This document shows positions 9,479-17,589 of a DNA stretch of 64,000 bases, piece after piece. The notes below the pieces were generated by a model, which ran no database searches, was not told the DNA's origin, and saw only the letters and a list, made by a program, of their open reading frames with translations. Both the position numbers and the translations under genes were made by a program. The stretch lies in contig JAHHHQ010000060.1 in the NCBI GenBank assembly GCA_019359285.1, forward strand, positions 1-64,000, given 5' to 3'. The stretch is from Nodosilinea sp. WJT8-NPBG4. Its GTDB lineage: Bacteria; Cyanobacteriota; Cyanobacteriia; Phormidesmidales; Phormidesmidaceae. Within the stretch, counting starts at the first letter, position 1; the number at the start of each line of letters is the position of its first letter.

Positions 9479-10231
9479 TTACTTTTTCTTCTTACCCTTT
9501 TCTTTCTTCGGCTCGGCTTCAGATTTCGACTCAGCTTCAGCTTTCGGCTCGGCCTCGGCTACGGGCTCTTTCTTGTTGAGGCCAGCTTGAGCCGCGACTT
9601 CCTCGGCGAAGTTAGTCTCTTCTTTCTCAATGCCTTCACCCAGCACAAACCGAGAAAAGCGCCGCACCTGAATGTTTTCACCCAGCTTAGAAACCACCTG
9701 CTTGATCAGCTCTTCCACAGAGATGTTCTGATCTTTGATGAAGGGCTGATCCATCAAAGATAGTTCTTTCAGGCGCTTTTGAATGCGGCCTTCCACAATT
9801 TTCTCGCGCATGGCCTCAGGCTTGTTGGCGATGTCGTCGCGACCCATTTCAATGGATTTTTCTTTCTCGGAGATTTCAGCAGGAATGTCGCTGACTCGCA
9901 CGTACTCCACGTTGGGGCATGCCACGATTTGCATAGCAACGTCGCGCACCAGACTCTTAAATTCGTCTCGGCGGGCTACAAAATCTGTCTCACAGTTGAC
10001 TTCTACCAGCACGCCGACGCGATCGCCTGTGTGAATGTAGCTGCCAATAATTCCCTCAGCCGCTATGCGACCCTCTTTCTTAGAGGCCGAAGCAATGCCC
10101 TTCTGTCGCAGCCATTCGATTGATTTCTCGATGTTGCCATCGTTTTCTTTGAGGGCCTTTTTGCAATCCATCATGCCCGCGCCAGTCTTGTCGCGCAGGT
10201 CTTTAACGAGCTTTGCAGAAATTTCTGCCAT
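9479..10231 (-). CDS. tsf: Translation elongation factor Ts
   Basis: A 250-residue guanine-nucleotide exchange factor for EF-Tu. The N-terminal UBA-like module (KLVKDLRDKTGAGMMDCKKA) and the TDFVARRDEF core motif are textbook. This is a short form with one core subdomain, as in other cyanobacteria. The C-terminus ends in a charged Ala/Glu/Lys tail with a poly-Lys end. It lies downstream of rpsB on the same strand with a spacer of about 190 bp that holds a perfect hairpin. Confidence 0.97.
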   Translation of the reverse strand: MAEISAKLVKDLRDKTGAGMMDCKKALKENDGNIEKSIEWLRQKGIASASKKEGRIAAEGIIGSYIHTGDRVGVLVEVNCETDFVARRDEFKSLVRDVAMQIVACPNVEYVRVSDIPAEISEKEKSIEMGRDDIANKPEAMREKIVEGRIQKRLKELSLMDQPFIKDQNISVEELIKQVVSKLGENIQVRRFSRFVLGEGIEKEETNFAEEVAAQAGLNKKEPVAEAEPKAEAESKSEAEPKKEKGKKKK

Positions 10232-10338
10232 GGTGATCTACCGTCCTAACGCGCTATCGTCAAACTCAACACAAACTTAAGGGGAAACGCCCTAGTTCAG
10301 CTTAAACCCCAAGGGCCATCTTAACTAAGGCAGCTGTT

Positions 10339-10368
10339 GGGCAAAGGCAGAATTTTCTGCCTTTGCCC
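10339..10368 (-). promoter_or_regulatory. Perfect 14-bp hairpin between rpsB and tsf
   Basis: The 30-nt sequence is an exact inverted repeat (14-bp arms, 2-nt centre), beginning GGGCAAAGGCAG on the plus strand. No U-run follows in the minus-strand transcript. It is better read as an attenuator, RNA-processing or stability element that could set the rpsB:tsf ratio than as a full terminator. Confidence 0.6.
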
Positions 10369-10423
10369 ATGGAACTTAGACTCCCGAATTCCTCTCCAGT
10401 GGGAAAGGGGATTGGACTAAGTT

Positions 10424-11203
10424 CTAGTCGTCGCTATCGGCAGCGGGAGCGTCATAACCGTACTCGTCGTCTTCGCCACCGTCATAGTCTTCGTAGTCAT
10501 CATCGGCACCACGAGCCTTGGCACCGTTGGAGCCTTCGTAGATAGCGTCGGCTAGCTTGCCGAGAATCAGCTTGATGGAGCGAATGGCGTCATCGTTGCC
10601 GGGGATGGGCACATCCACCAAGTCGGGATCGCAGTTGGTATCTAGCAGCGAGATGATGGGAATGCCCAGCTTGTGGCATTCCGACACCGCGTTGTATTCG
10701 CGCTTGATGTCGACAATGATGGCGACATCAGGCACCTTGCGCATGGTTTTGATACCACCCAGATACTTTTGCAGCTTCTCTAGCTCGCGGCGCAGTACGG
10801 CAGCTTCTTTCTTGGGCCGCAGGTCGATCGCTCCCAATTCTTCCATGCGCTCAAGCTCTTTGAGGCGGTTGGCGCGAGACTTGATGGTCTCCCAGTTGGT
10901 CAGCATGCCGCCGAGCCAGCGCTGGTTGACGTAGTGGGAGCCACAACGGGCAGATTCTTGGGCCACAATGCCAGCCGCCTGGCGCTTGGTGCCAATGAAC
11001 AGGAACTTTTGCCCCTGCTCCGCCGCAGTGCGGACAAATCTGTAGGCTTCTTCCATCAGTTGGGCAGTCTGCACCAGGTCAATGATGTGAACGCCGTTGC
11101 GGGAGGTGAAGATGTACTGGTCCATCTTGGGATTCCAACGGCGGGTTTGGTGGCCGAAGTGAACCCCAGATTCTAGTAGCTCAGGGAGAGTAATAACGGG
11201 CAT
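10424..11203 (-). CDS. rpsB: 30S ribosomal protein S2
   Basis: 259 residues. The S2 signatures VHFGHQTRRWNPKM and PDLVDVPIPGNDDAIRSI are intact, and WLGGMLTNWETI is the central conserved block. The C-terminal 35 residues are an acidic Asp/Tyr/Glu-rich extension (YEDYDGGEDDEYGYD) beyond the conserved core. It is the first gene of the rpsB-tsf pair and has a structured 5' leader at 11218-11277, described separately. The ATG at 11203 is preceded by AAAGGAG. Confidence 0.97.
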   Translation of the reverse strand: MPVITLPELLESGVHFGHQTRRWNPKMDQYIFTSRNGVHIIDLVQTAQLMEEAYRFVRTAAEQGQKFLFIGTKRQAAGIVAQESARCGSHYVNQRWLGGMLTNWETIKSRANRLKELERMEELGAIDLRPKKEAAVLRRELEKLQKYLGGIKTMRKVPDVAIIVDIKREYNAVSECHKLGIPIISLLDTNCDPDLVDVPIPGNDDAIRSIKLILGKLADAIYEGSNGAKARGADDDYEDYDGGEDDEYGYDAPAADSDD

Positions 11204-11217
11204 TTGGTTTTGACTCC

Positions 11218-11277
11218 TTTCGGGTTAATCCTCCATTCGAACGTGCTTCCCAAAGGGAAGACCCGAAAATTCGAATG
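11218..11277 (-). promoter_or_regulatory. Structured rpsB mRNA leader (candidate S2 autoregulatory site)
   Basis: Three sets of complementary arms sit within 60 nt just upstream of rpsB. A hairpin CTTCCC-AAA-GGGAAG occupies 11246-11260. CATTCGAA (11234-11241) pairs with TTCGAATG (11270-11277). TTTCGGGT (11218-11225) pairs with ACCCGAAA (11261-11268). The last two pairings cross, so they form a pseudoknot or exclude each other. The third overlaps the start of the AAAGGAG ribosome-binding site, which would allow translational control. The role is inferred. Confidence 0.6.
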
Positions 11278-11387
11278 TGTGGTTTTTTGACAACTTTTCT
11301 AGGGTATCACAAAAAAGTGGGGCGTAGGGTTTCGGGCGGGAGGCCGTGCCTTAGACCCTACACCCTATGCCCCCTCAAATCCCTCAG

Positions 11388-12815
11388 CTAGTCGTCAAAG
11401 TGCTTGACGATCGCCTCGGCAAACTCCGAGCATTTAAGCGGTGGGTCGACCGGTGGCCCCATCAGGCGGGCCAGGTCGTAGGTGACCTCGCGGGAGGCGA
11501 TCGCTGCCCCCATGCCCTGCTTAATCAGGTCCGCCGCTTCTTGCCAGCCCATATACTCCAGCATCATGACGCCAGAGAGAATAACGGAGCCGGGGTTGAT
11601 GCGGTCTAAACCAGCGTGCTTGGGGGCGGTGCCGTGGGTAGCTTCAAAGATGGCGCAGGTGTCACCAATATTGGCCCCTGGCCCCATACCCAATCCGCCA
11701 ACGATCGCCGCCGCCGCATCCGAGAGATAGTCGCCGTTCAAGTTCATGGTGGCGAGAATAGAGTATTCGTCGGGCCGGGTTTGAATCTGCTGGAAGATGC
11801 TGTCGGCGATGCGATCGTTCACCATGATCTTATCTTTCCACTGGCCGTTGCCGTGGGTCTCCCAAATGGCGGCGAGAATGCTCTCGACTTCGGCATGGAT
11901 AGCAGCTTTTTTTTCGGGGGTAAGGGCGTCGTACCCTGGCTCGATTTGGCGGGCGTTGTCTTCGGTCGAGAGGTCGGGGTTGGCCTCTTTATTGCCCAAA
12001 ATCCAGGACTCGCGCTCGGTAACGCAGTCGGCACGGAATTCTGAGGTGGCTAGCTCATAACCCCAGTCGCGGAAGGCCCCTTCGGTGTATTTCATAATGT
12101 TGCCCTTGTGCACCAGGGTGACCTGCTGCTTATCTTTGGGCAGCCGCAGGGCGTGCTTCATGGCTCGGCGTACCAGTCGCTGGCTACCGGTTTTGCTGAT
12201 CGGCTTGATGCCGATGCCCGAGTCGAGGGGAATCTGTTTTTTGCCGTGCTCTGGAGTAGCGGGGATCAGCTCGGTGTTGATGTATTTGATCAGCTGGTCG
12301 CCGATTGGGTCGCCCTGCTTCCACTCGATGCCGAGGTAGATGTCTTCGGTGTTCTCTCTATAGATAATGACGTCGAGCTTTTCGGGGCTGCGGTGGGGGG
12401 AGGGGGTGCCGGCGTAGTACTTACAGGGGCGTACGCAGGCGTAGAGGTCGTTGATCTGTCGCAGGGCTACGTTGAGAGAGCGAATGCCACCGCCGACTGG
12501 GGTGGTGAGAGGGCCCTTGATCGCCACACCAAATTCTTCAATCGCTTTGAGGGTATCGTCGGGCAGATATTGGTAGGTGCCGTACTGCTCACAGGCTTCG
12601 TCGCCGGCGTAGACCCGAAACCAGACAATCTCGCGCTTGCCGCCGTAGGCTGCGGCGACCGCTGCATCAAACACCCGCTGGGCGGCGGGCCAAATGTCTA
12701 CCCCCGTTCCATCGCCACGGATGTAGGGAATGATAGGCGTGTCTGGCACGACGGGTTCGCCATCTTTAAAGGTGATGCGTTCGCCTACTGTCGGGGGAGT
12801 GATCCGTTCGTACAT
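11388..12815 (-). CDS. icd: NADP-dependent isocitrate dehydrogenase
   Basis: From the ATG at 12815 (MYERITPPTVGERITF) the protein has 475 residues, the usual cyanobacterial length; an in-frame start at 12848 would add 11 unlikely residues. It decarboxylates isocitrate to 2-oxoglutarate, the carbon skeleton for ammonium assimilation and the nitrogen-status signal of cyanobacteria. Substrate-loop residues are in GGGIRSLNVALRQ, and the metal/active-site block is NLNGDYLSDAAAAIVGGLG. It is divergent from a response-regulator gene, and the shared upstream region holds a clear inverted repeat. Confidence 0.96.
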   Translation of the reverse strand: MYERITPPTVGERITFKDGEPVVPDTPIIPYIRGDGTGVDIWPAAQRVFDAAVAAAYGGKREIVWFRVYAGDEACEQYGTYQYLPDDTLKAIEEFGVAIKGPLTTPVGGGIRSLNVALRQINDLYACVRPCKYYAGTPSPHRSPEKLDVIIYRENTEDIYLGIEWKQGDPIGDQLIKYINTELIPATPEHGKKQIPLDSGIGIKPISKTGSQRLVRRAMKHALRLPKDKQQVTLVHKGNIMKYTEGAFRDWGYELATSEFRADCVTERESWILGNKEANPDLSTEDNARQIEPGYDALTPEKKAAIHAEVESILAAIWETHGNGQWKDKIMVNDRIADSIFQQIQTRPDEYSILATMNLNGDYLSDAAAAIVGGLGMGPGANIGDTCAIFEATHGTAPKHAGLDRINPGSVILSGVMMLEYMGWQEAADLIKQGMGAAIASREVTYDLARLMGPPVDPPLKCSEFAEAIVKHFDD

Positions 12816-12911
12816 CGCAAATTGCCCGCAAACGACAAAACATCCCATAGTCTAATGCGCTTTAACCCACATTTTTGCTCGTTTAGCCACGATTTAAATC
12901 TGGGTGTGAAC

Positions 12912-12947
12912 GTCTAGAGAGCCGCAAGCCCCCAAGCCTCTCTAGAC
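12912..12947. promoter_or_regulatory. Inverted repeat in the icd / response-regulator divergent region
   Basis: GTCTAGAGAG (12912-12921) and CTCTCTAGAC (12938-12947) are perfect 10-bp arms around a 16-nt C-rich loop. It lies about 97 bp upstream of the icd start and 128 bp upstream of the response-regulator start. It could be a protein-binding site or a hairpin in the icd leader. No recognisable NtcA box was seen. Confidence 0.45.
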
Positions 12948-13074
12948 AACGAGATAGCGATTGTTTGCCGCAGCCGTTGTGGTCAACGGTGGCGGTGACG
13001 CTACAGATTGCTGCCGCTGTGCTTTAGCCTTTGCCCTCAGCCCTAGTCTGACTTGCCGTTGAGATCTTGAATGT

Positions 13075-13716
13075 ATGAATACGGTTTTGATTGTTGACGA
13101 TGATCCCATACTGCAAATGACGCTGACCCGGCGCTTAGAAGCTCAGGGGTTTGAGGTAATCAGCGCGACCTCAGGTCAAGAGGCGCTAGATTTGTTGTGC
13201 AACCAACCTGCGGACGTGGTGGTGTCAGACGTGATGATGCCGGGTATGAACGGGTTTGAGTTTTGCCACCATCTGCGTTCTAGCCCTGCCGGAGAAATGG
13301 TGCCGTTTATCTTTCTCTCTAGCCTGGGAGAGCTAACTAACCGGGTGCAGGGCCACATGCTGGGAGCCGATGACTATTTAGTTAAGCCCTTCTCGGCGCA
13401 GGAGCTAATTGCCAAGGTAAAGGGAGCGATCGCGCGATCGCAGCGTCTCCACAGTGCCCTAAAGCGCATGCTTGAACAGTCTACCCTCCAGCCCACTCCC
13501 CTACCCCTCACCCCGGCCGAAGAGCGGGTGTTTTGGGAGGTCGTCCAAGGCTTCACCAACAAGCAGATCGGCGAACACCTCTTTCTCAGCCCCCGCACGG
13601 TGCAAACCCATCTCAGCAATATGCTGGCCAAGCTCAATCTCGAGAACCGATCGCAGATCGTGCGCTTTGCCTTTGAGCACGGGTATCGGATGCCGGAGCA
13701 GTTGGAGAGGGGATGA
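13075..13716 (+). CDS. Two-component response regulator, receiver plus LuxR-type DNA-binding domain
   Basis: 213 residues. The receiver domain shows the acidic pair in LIVDDDP, the phosphoacceptor Asp52 in VVSDVMMPG, and the conserved Lys in DDYLVKPF. After a linker rich in Pro and Leu comes a NarL/LuxR helix-turn-helix (LTPAEERVFWEVVQGFTNKQIGEHLFLSPRTVQTHL) at residues about 142-205. It resembles the NblR/RpaB-like orphan regulators of cyanobacteria in size only; the target is unknown. No cognate histidine kinase lies nearby. Confidence 0.88.
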   Translation: MNTVLIVDDDPILQMTLTRRLEAQGFEVISATSGQEALDLLCNQPADVVVSDVMMPGMNGFEFCHHLRSSPAGEMVPFIFLSSLGELTNRVQGHMLGADDYLVKPFSAQELIAKVKGAIARSQRLHSALKRMLEQSTLQPTPLPLTPAEERVFWEVVQGFTNKQIGEHLFLSPRTVQTHLSNMLAKLNLENRSQIVRFAFEHGYRMPEQLERG

Positions 13717-13872
13717 GGGTATGGATGGGTAGGAGGGTGGATGGGTAAGGGGTGAGAAGAGCGATGAGCAAGTGTTTTTTGCCTAGTTTCCCAAAAGGTT
13801 GGGACAGCTGGGTGTAGTTCAGGGTTTGCAGCCGGGTCTCATCCACCCATCCACTCCCCACTCCCCCACTTC
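13717..13872. repeat. Inverted purine/pyrimidine microsatellite between response regulator and gun4
   Basis: Directly after the response-regulator stop there are G-rich TGGATGGG-type units (13717-13750). About 90 bp later their C-rich complement (CATCCACCCATCCACTCCCC type, 13837-13872) precedes gun4. The two halves can fold into a long imperfect hairpin. The same motif family recurs near 22.2, 29.05, 30.4 and 39.1 kb. Confidence 0.65.
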
Positions 13873-13926
13873 ACCTGGCTACCCAACACGCCCTATGATT
13901 GGAATGGGCTATCTTGTGCGGTATCT

Positions 13927-14631
13927 ATGGTTTCGGACAGCGACACATTAGTGAATTTGCGCGCTCAGCTGCAGGGTGATTCGCTTAAGAAGCAGCTCTC
14001 GGCGGTGCACGAGCTGCTGGCCCTGGGGCAGGAGGGTATTGAGGTTTTGACCACGGCCCTAGTAGAGCGTCAGGATGAACCACCCACGATTTTAGACGGC
14101 AAGATTTTTCAGGTGCTCTACGCCACCGAGCAGGAGACATTGCGCGGGTTGTTGGCTCAGCACTGGCCCCAGGGGCGGCTGGAAACCCCAACGGAGCAAG
14201 GCGTCGACTATGGGGCACTGCAAGAGCTTTTGGTTCAACAGGAGTTTGAAGAGGCCGATCGGCTGACGTTGGCCAAGCTGTGTGAGCTGGCAGGGCCGAC
14301 GGCAGTGAAGCGCAAGTGGGTCTACTTCACTGAGGTTGAGCAGTTTCCAGTGGTTGATTTGCTTACCATTGACCGGCTATGGCTAATCTACTCTGAGGGT
14401 AAGTTTGGCTTCTCGGTGCAGCGCCGTCTCTGGCTCAGCCTAGGCCAAAACTGGGATAAGTTCTGGCCCCGCATTGCCTGGAAGGACGACAACATCTGGA
14501 CACGCTACCCCGGCGGCTTTATTTGGGATTTGAGCGCCCCCGATGGCCATTTGCCTCTGTCGAACCAGCTGCGCGGCGTGCGCATGATGGCGGCTCTGCT
14601 GGCGCACCCAGCGTGGAATGAGGAGGGATAG
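13927..14631 (+). CDS. gun4: Tetrapyrrole-binding regulator Gun4 (Ycf53)
   Basis: 234 residues, the size of cyanobacterial Gun4. An N-terminal helical domain (residues 1-90) precedes the porphyrin-binding GUN4 core, recognisable by LQELLVQQEFEEADRLT, RLWLIYSEGKFGFSVQ and a C-terminal tryptophan-rich block ending in PGGFIWDLSAPDGHLPLS. Gun4 binds protoporphyrin IX and Mg-protoporphyrin and stimulates Mg-chelatase in chlorophyll synthesis. The stop is 2 bp before the GTG of the DUF2256 gene, so the two are probably cotranscribed. Confidence 0.93.
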   Translation: MVSDSDTLVNLRAQLQGDSLKKQLSAVHELLALGQEGIEVLTTALVERQDEPPTILDGKIFQVLYATEQETLRGLLAQHWPQGRLETPTEQGVDYGALQELLVQQEFEEADRLTLAKLCELAGPTAVKRKWVYFTEVEQFPVVDLLTIDRLWLIYSEGKFGFSVQRRLWLSLGQNWDKFWPRIAWKDDNIWTRYPGGFIWDLSAPDGHLPLSNQLRGVRMMAALLAHPAWNEEG

Positions 14632-14633
14632 CT

Positions 14634-14774
14634 GTGCCGAAGCAGCGCGCTAAGGCCGACCTACCCACTAAGGTTTGTCCGGTGTGTCAGCGCCCGTTTA
14701 CCTGGCGCAAAAAGTGGGCCGACTGCTGGGATGAGGTGAAGTATTGCAGCGATCGCTGCCGTCGTCGTCGCTAG
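14634..14774 (+). CDS. DUF2256 zinc-ribbon-like mini-protein
   Basis: A 46-residue GTG-initiated protein, easily missed because of its size. Two CxxC-type pairs (CPVC near residue 15; C-x-x-x-C in YCSDRC near the end) and the WRKKWADCWDEVKYCSDRC block are the DUF2256 signature; such proteins are presumed zinc binders and end in an Arg run. It begins 2 bp after gun4. In many genomes DUF2256 sits beside photolyase/cryptochrome genes, so its position behind gun4 is less usual. Function is unknown. Confidence 0.8.
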   Translation: MPKQRAKADLPTKVCPVCQRPFTWRKKWADCWDEVKYCSDRCRRRR

Positions 14775-14966
14775 TCGAGCTTCCAACTTAAATACCAAAG
14801 ACATTCTCGTCAGCTTAGCCCTCTATTTATTCCTTCATTGAAATTTTGGATGGGGTATTTTGCTCCGGTAAACCCTAGCAAATTGAGCTAGCGGTGCGAT
14901 CGCCGTCGCTACAGTTATCTAATAATCAACCCCTTAAGATAGGAAAGCATTTTAAGGACAGCTGCT

Positions 14967-15920
14967 ATGACTCAGGCTTTACCTAAGGTAATCATCCACG
15001 GAGGAGCCGGTAGCTCAGTGGGCCATAAGGAAAGACTGCTGACCCTGCGGGAGGATTTGCACAGTATTGTCAACGAGGTGTATGGCAAGGCTGAGTCGGG
15101 GGCCAGTGCTCGCGACTGTGTTGTGCTGGGCTGCCAGCTGATGGAAGACTCGCCCCACTTCAATGCTGGCTATGGCTCGGTGCTGCAATCCGACGGCCAG
15201 GTGCGCATGAGTGCGGGCTTAATGGATGGCGAGGCTCAACGGTTTAGCGGCGTTATCAATGTGTCGCGGGTGCGGCATCCCATTGATCTGGCCGCCTACC
15301 TGCAGCCCGCCCCCGATCGCGTCGTCTCCGACTATGGCGCGGCCGAACTGGCCCGCGAGATGGGCCTGGTGCCCTTTGACCCGGTGACCGATCTACGCCT
15401 ACAAGAATGGATGAGGGAGCGGGCTAACAACTTTCAAAGCGCTATGGCTGGGGTGGTGGCCGAGACCGTGGATGTGCCTGCCGACTCCGAAAGTCGGCGG
15501 GGTACGATTGGGGTGATTGTGCTCGACGGGTCGGGAAACTTAGCCGTGGGCACCTCCACTGGGGGTAAGGGGCTGGAGCGGCTGGGGCGAGTGAGCGACT
15601 CAGCTACCCCGGCCGGTACCTATGCCAACGCGTTTGCGGCGGTAAGCTGTACTGGCATTGGCGAAGACATTCTCGACGAATGCCTGGCAGCCCGCATTGT
15701 CGTGCGGGTGACCGATGGTATGGAGATTGCGGCGGCGTTTGAAAAAACCTTTGCGGAAGCGACAAACCATAGGCGGGATTTTGGGGCGATCGCCCTGAGC
15801 CACTGGGGCCAAATTGCCTGGGGTAAAACCAGCGAGGTGCTGATATCGGCCTACCATACGGGCGATGGCGTAGGCGATACCCTAGAGCTAGACTCAGGTA
15901 CTTTAACTGGAGTGGTGTAA
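14967..15920 (+). CDS. Isoaspartyl peptidase / plant-type L-asparaginase
   Basis: 317-residue Ntn-hydrolase precursor that cleaves itself into alpha and beta chains. The beta-chain N-terminal nucleophile is Thr180 in SRRGTIGVIVLD, and the substrate-binding TSTGGKGLERLGRVSD and GTGIGE-like (CTGIGED) loops follow. The N-terminal HGGAGSS is the family start. Such enzymes remove isoaspartyl dipeptides and can hydrolyse asparagine; cyanobacterial members also process cyanophycin-derived dipeptides. It is followed 5 bp later by a tiny membrane-peptide gene on the same strand. Confidence 0.92.
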   Translation: MTQALPKVIIHGGAGSSVGHKERLLTLREDLHSIVNEVYGKAESGASARDCVVLGCQLMEDSPHFNAGYGSVLQSDGQVRMSAGLMDGEAQRFSGVINVSRVRHPIDLAAYLQPAPDRVVSDYGAAELAREMGLVPFDPVTDLRLQEWMRERANNFQSAMAGVVAETVDVPADSESRRGTIGVIVLDGSGNLAVGTSTGGKGLERLGRVSDSATPAGTYANAFAAVSCTGIGEDILDECLAARIVVRVTDGMEIAAAFEKTFAEATNHRRDFGAIALSHWGQIAWGKTSEVLISAYHTGDGVGDTLELDSGTLTGVV

Positions 15921-15925
15921 CCGCT

Positions 15926-16066
15926 ATGGCTGATCCCAACGTTTCTAAGCGCAATCCCTCAGCGTCTGAGAAAAACGTGCTTAAAATCGATGTTCCAACC
16001 CTAATGGTGATTTTGACCGGGCTGATTTTGCTACCCCTGTTGGCCACTGGGTTTATCTCCCAATAA
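15926..16066 (+). CDS. 46-residue single-pass membrane peptide
   Basis: ATG at 15926 opens a 46-residue frame ending at TAA 16064-16066. The first 20 residues are polar and charged (MADPNVSKRNPSASEKN). The rest is one hydrophobic helix (PTLMVILTGLILLPLLATGF) ending in ISQ. It starts 5 bp after the isoaspartyl-peptidase stop, so it is probably translated from the same mRNA. It does not match the small photosystem or cytochrome b6f subunits that I know. Function unknown. Confidence 0.6.
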   Translation: MADPNVSKRNPSASEKNVLKIDVPTLMVILTGLILLPLLATGFISQ

Positions 16067-16169
16067 GGACTTCCCCAAGAGTTTTCTTAAAAGCGGTGGG
16101 CAGTGCTAGAACGGCTATTTGCCTTTAGATCACACAAATGCAATCTCTTCTATTGGTAGTTGGCGATCG

Positions 16170-17153
16170 CTACCCATTAACCAGCACTGTCGTCGGAGCT
16201 TTGAGATACTCCAGATCTGGTCCAGAGGGAATAATACCGCCCGGATTTAGCGGAAACAGGTTGCCGTAATAGTCGCGCTTGACCGCCTCAATGTCGCAGG
16301 TTTCGGCTACACCGGGCAGTTGGTATAGACGCCGCAGATAGGGACCAAGGTGGGCATAGTCTTGAATGCGGCGACGGTTGCACTTAAACAGGCTGTAGTA
16401 GACCACATCGAAGCGAAACAGCGTCGTAAACAGCCGCACATCAGCCAGGGTCACCCTGTCGCCGCAGAGATAGGGGCGAGCGCCCAGGGTTTGGTCGATC
16501 GCATCCAGCGCATCAAATAGCTCGGTGACGGCGCGATCGTAAGCGGCCTGGGTTTGAGCAAAGCCGCTGCGGTAGACGCCATTGTTAACGGCCTGGTAGG
16601 TGCGATCGTTCCACTGGTCAATATCGGCTTTTAGGGAGCTTGGATAGAGGTCGACCTCTGACCGAGTTGCCCATTCGTTAAAGGCTTCATTCAGAATCAC
16701 AATGATCTCGGCGCTTTCGTTATTCACAATACTCGCTGTCTGCGTATCCCACAGCACTGGCACTGTGGCGCGCCCTTTGTAACCTGGCTGAGCCTGACGG
16801 TAGAGTTCTGGTAGCGTGCGACAGCCGCGAAAGGGAGTTTCAAACACCCAGTAACCTTCGTCAGGCGAGGGGATAACGGGGAGAACTGAAATAGCCTCTT
16901 CCAATCCCTTCAAAGCCCGTGTCACTAAAGTCCGGTGCGCCCACGGACAGCCCATCCCCACAATCAATTGATAGCGGCCTGCGGCGGGTGGATAAGGGCC
17001 ATCTGGTTGAATCCACTGCCGAAACTCACTTTCGGGCCGCTGGTAGTCGCCACCTTTGCTGCTAGGAGCCATCTGACCCATCATGGTCTGCCACAGTGTT
17101 GTCCAAATCTGCTTAGCAGTGCGAATCAGCAAACCCGGCGGGAGACCAGCCAT
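16170..17153 (-). CDS. Glutathionyl-hydroquinone reductase (Xi-class GST, YqjG/ECM4 type)
   Basis: 327 residues, with the Xi-class active-site motif CPWAHR; the catalytic Cys is residue 69. The family reduces glutathionyl-hydroquinones using glutathione. VPVLWDTQTASIVNNESAEI supplies the glutathione-binding Val-Pro and Glu-Ser region, and a C-terminal all-helical GST domain follows (RPYLCGDRVTLADVRLFTTLFRFD). Soluble, no signal peptide. It stands alone and converges on the asparaginase/peptide pair. Confidence 0.9.
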   Translation of the reverse strand: MAGLPPGLLIRTAKQIWTTLWQTMMGQMAPSSKGGDYQRPESEFRQWIQPDGPYPPAAGRYQLIVGMGCPWAHRTLVTRALKGLEEAISVLPVIPSPDEGYWVFETPFRGCRTLPELYRQAQPGYKGRATVPVLWDTQTASIVNNESAEIIVILNEAFNEWATRSEVDLYPSSLKADIDQWNDRTYQAVNNGVYRSGFAQTQAAYDRAVTELFDALDAIDQTLGARPYLCGDRVTLADVRLFTTLFRFDVVYYSLFKCNRRRIQDYAHLGPYLRRLYQLPGVAETCDIEAVKRDYYGNLFPLNPGGIIPSGPDLEYLKAPTTVLVNG

Positions 17154-17589
17154 AACACTCTTAGCTAGGGGATGCCTTCACTATACCGAGGCAGCGGCGA
17201 TTGAAATGGTGGGCAATGCCCACCCTACGAGAAAGCCTTGCTTAGGCTCATCGGAGTTGCCTAAAAGCCAGTTGGCAACACAGAGGTTTAAACCCATGCT
17301 AAATAACTCCTTTCCGTGAGGTGAAGGACGACGGAACGTCCTTCTCGACGGGGGTCTGGGGCCTGCGAAATGGCCCCAGCGGCGGATCTGGCTTTTACCC
17401 ACAATTGTGCGCTGCAGTGGTCAAAGCTATCAATAGAGCGATTAATGGGCGACAACGGTTTACTTTGATTGAGCCACGGACATTTCATCGGGCGAATAAC
17501 CATTTGCCCCTACCAAGCAAAAAATGCCGCCAACTCTAAAGGAATCGACGGCAAAAGCGTGAGTGAGGTCTCTAGACCAAGGAAACGTC
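17154..17589. other. Intergenic region with palindrome and two tandem hairpins
   Basis: No credible gene. It holds a palindrome GTGGGCA-A-TGCCCAC followed by CCTAC (about 17208-17228), a repeat also seen at 29018-29039. There are also two adjacent hairpins: GAAGGACG/CGTCCTTC (17323-17344) and CTGGGGCC/GGCCCCAG (17356-17379). Neither hairpin has a U-run. The region lies between the GST gene's 5' end and the gnd 3' end. Confidence 0.5.

Noticed and set aside
12816..12848. Eleven extra N-terminal residues for isocitrate dehydrogenase
   Set aside because: The MYERITPP start gives the usual family length and the added residues (MGCFVVCGQFA) are not plausible.
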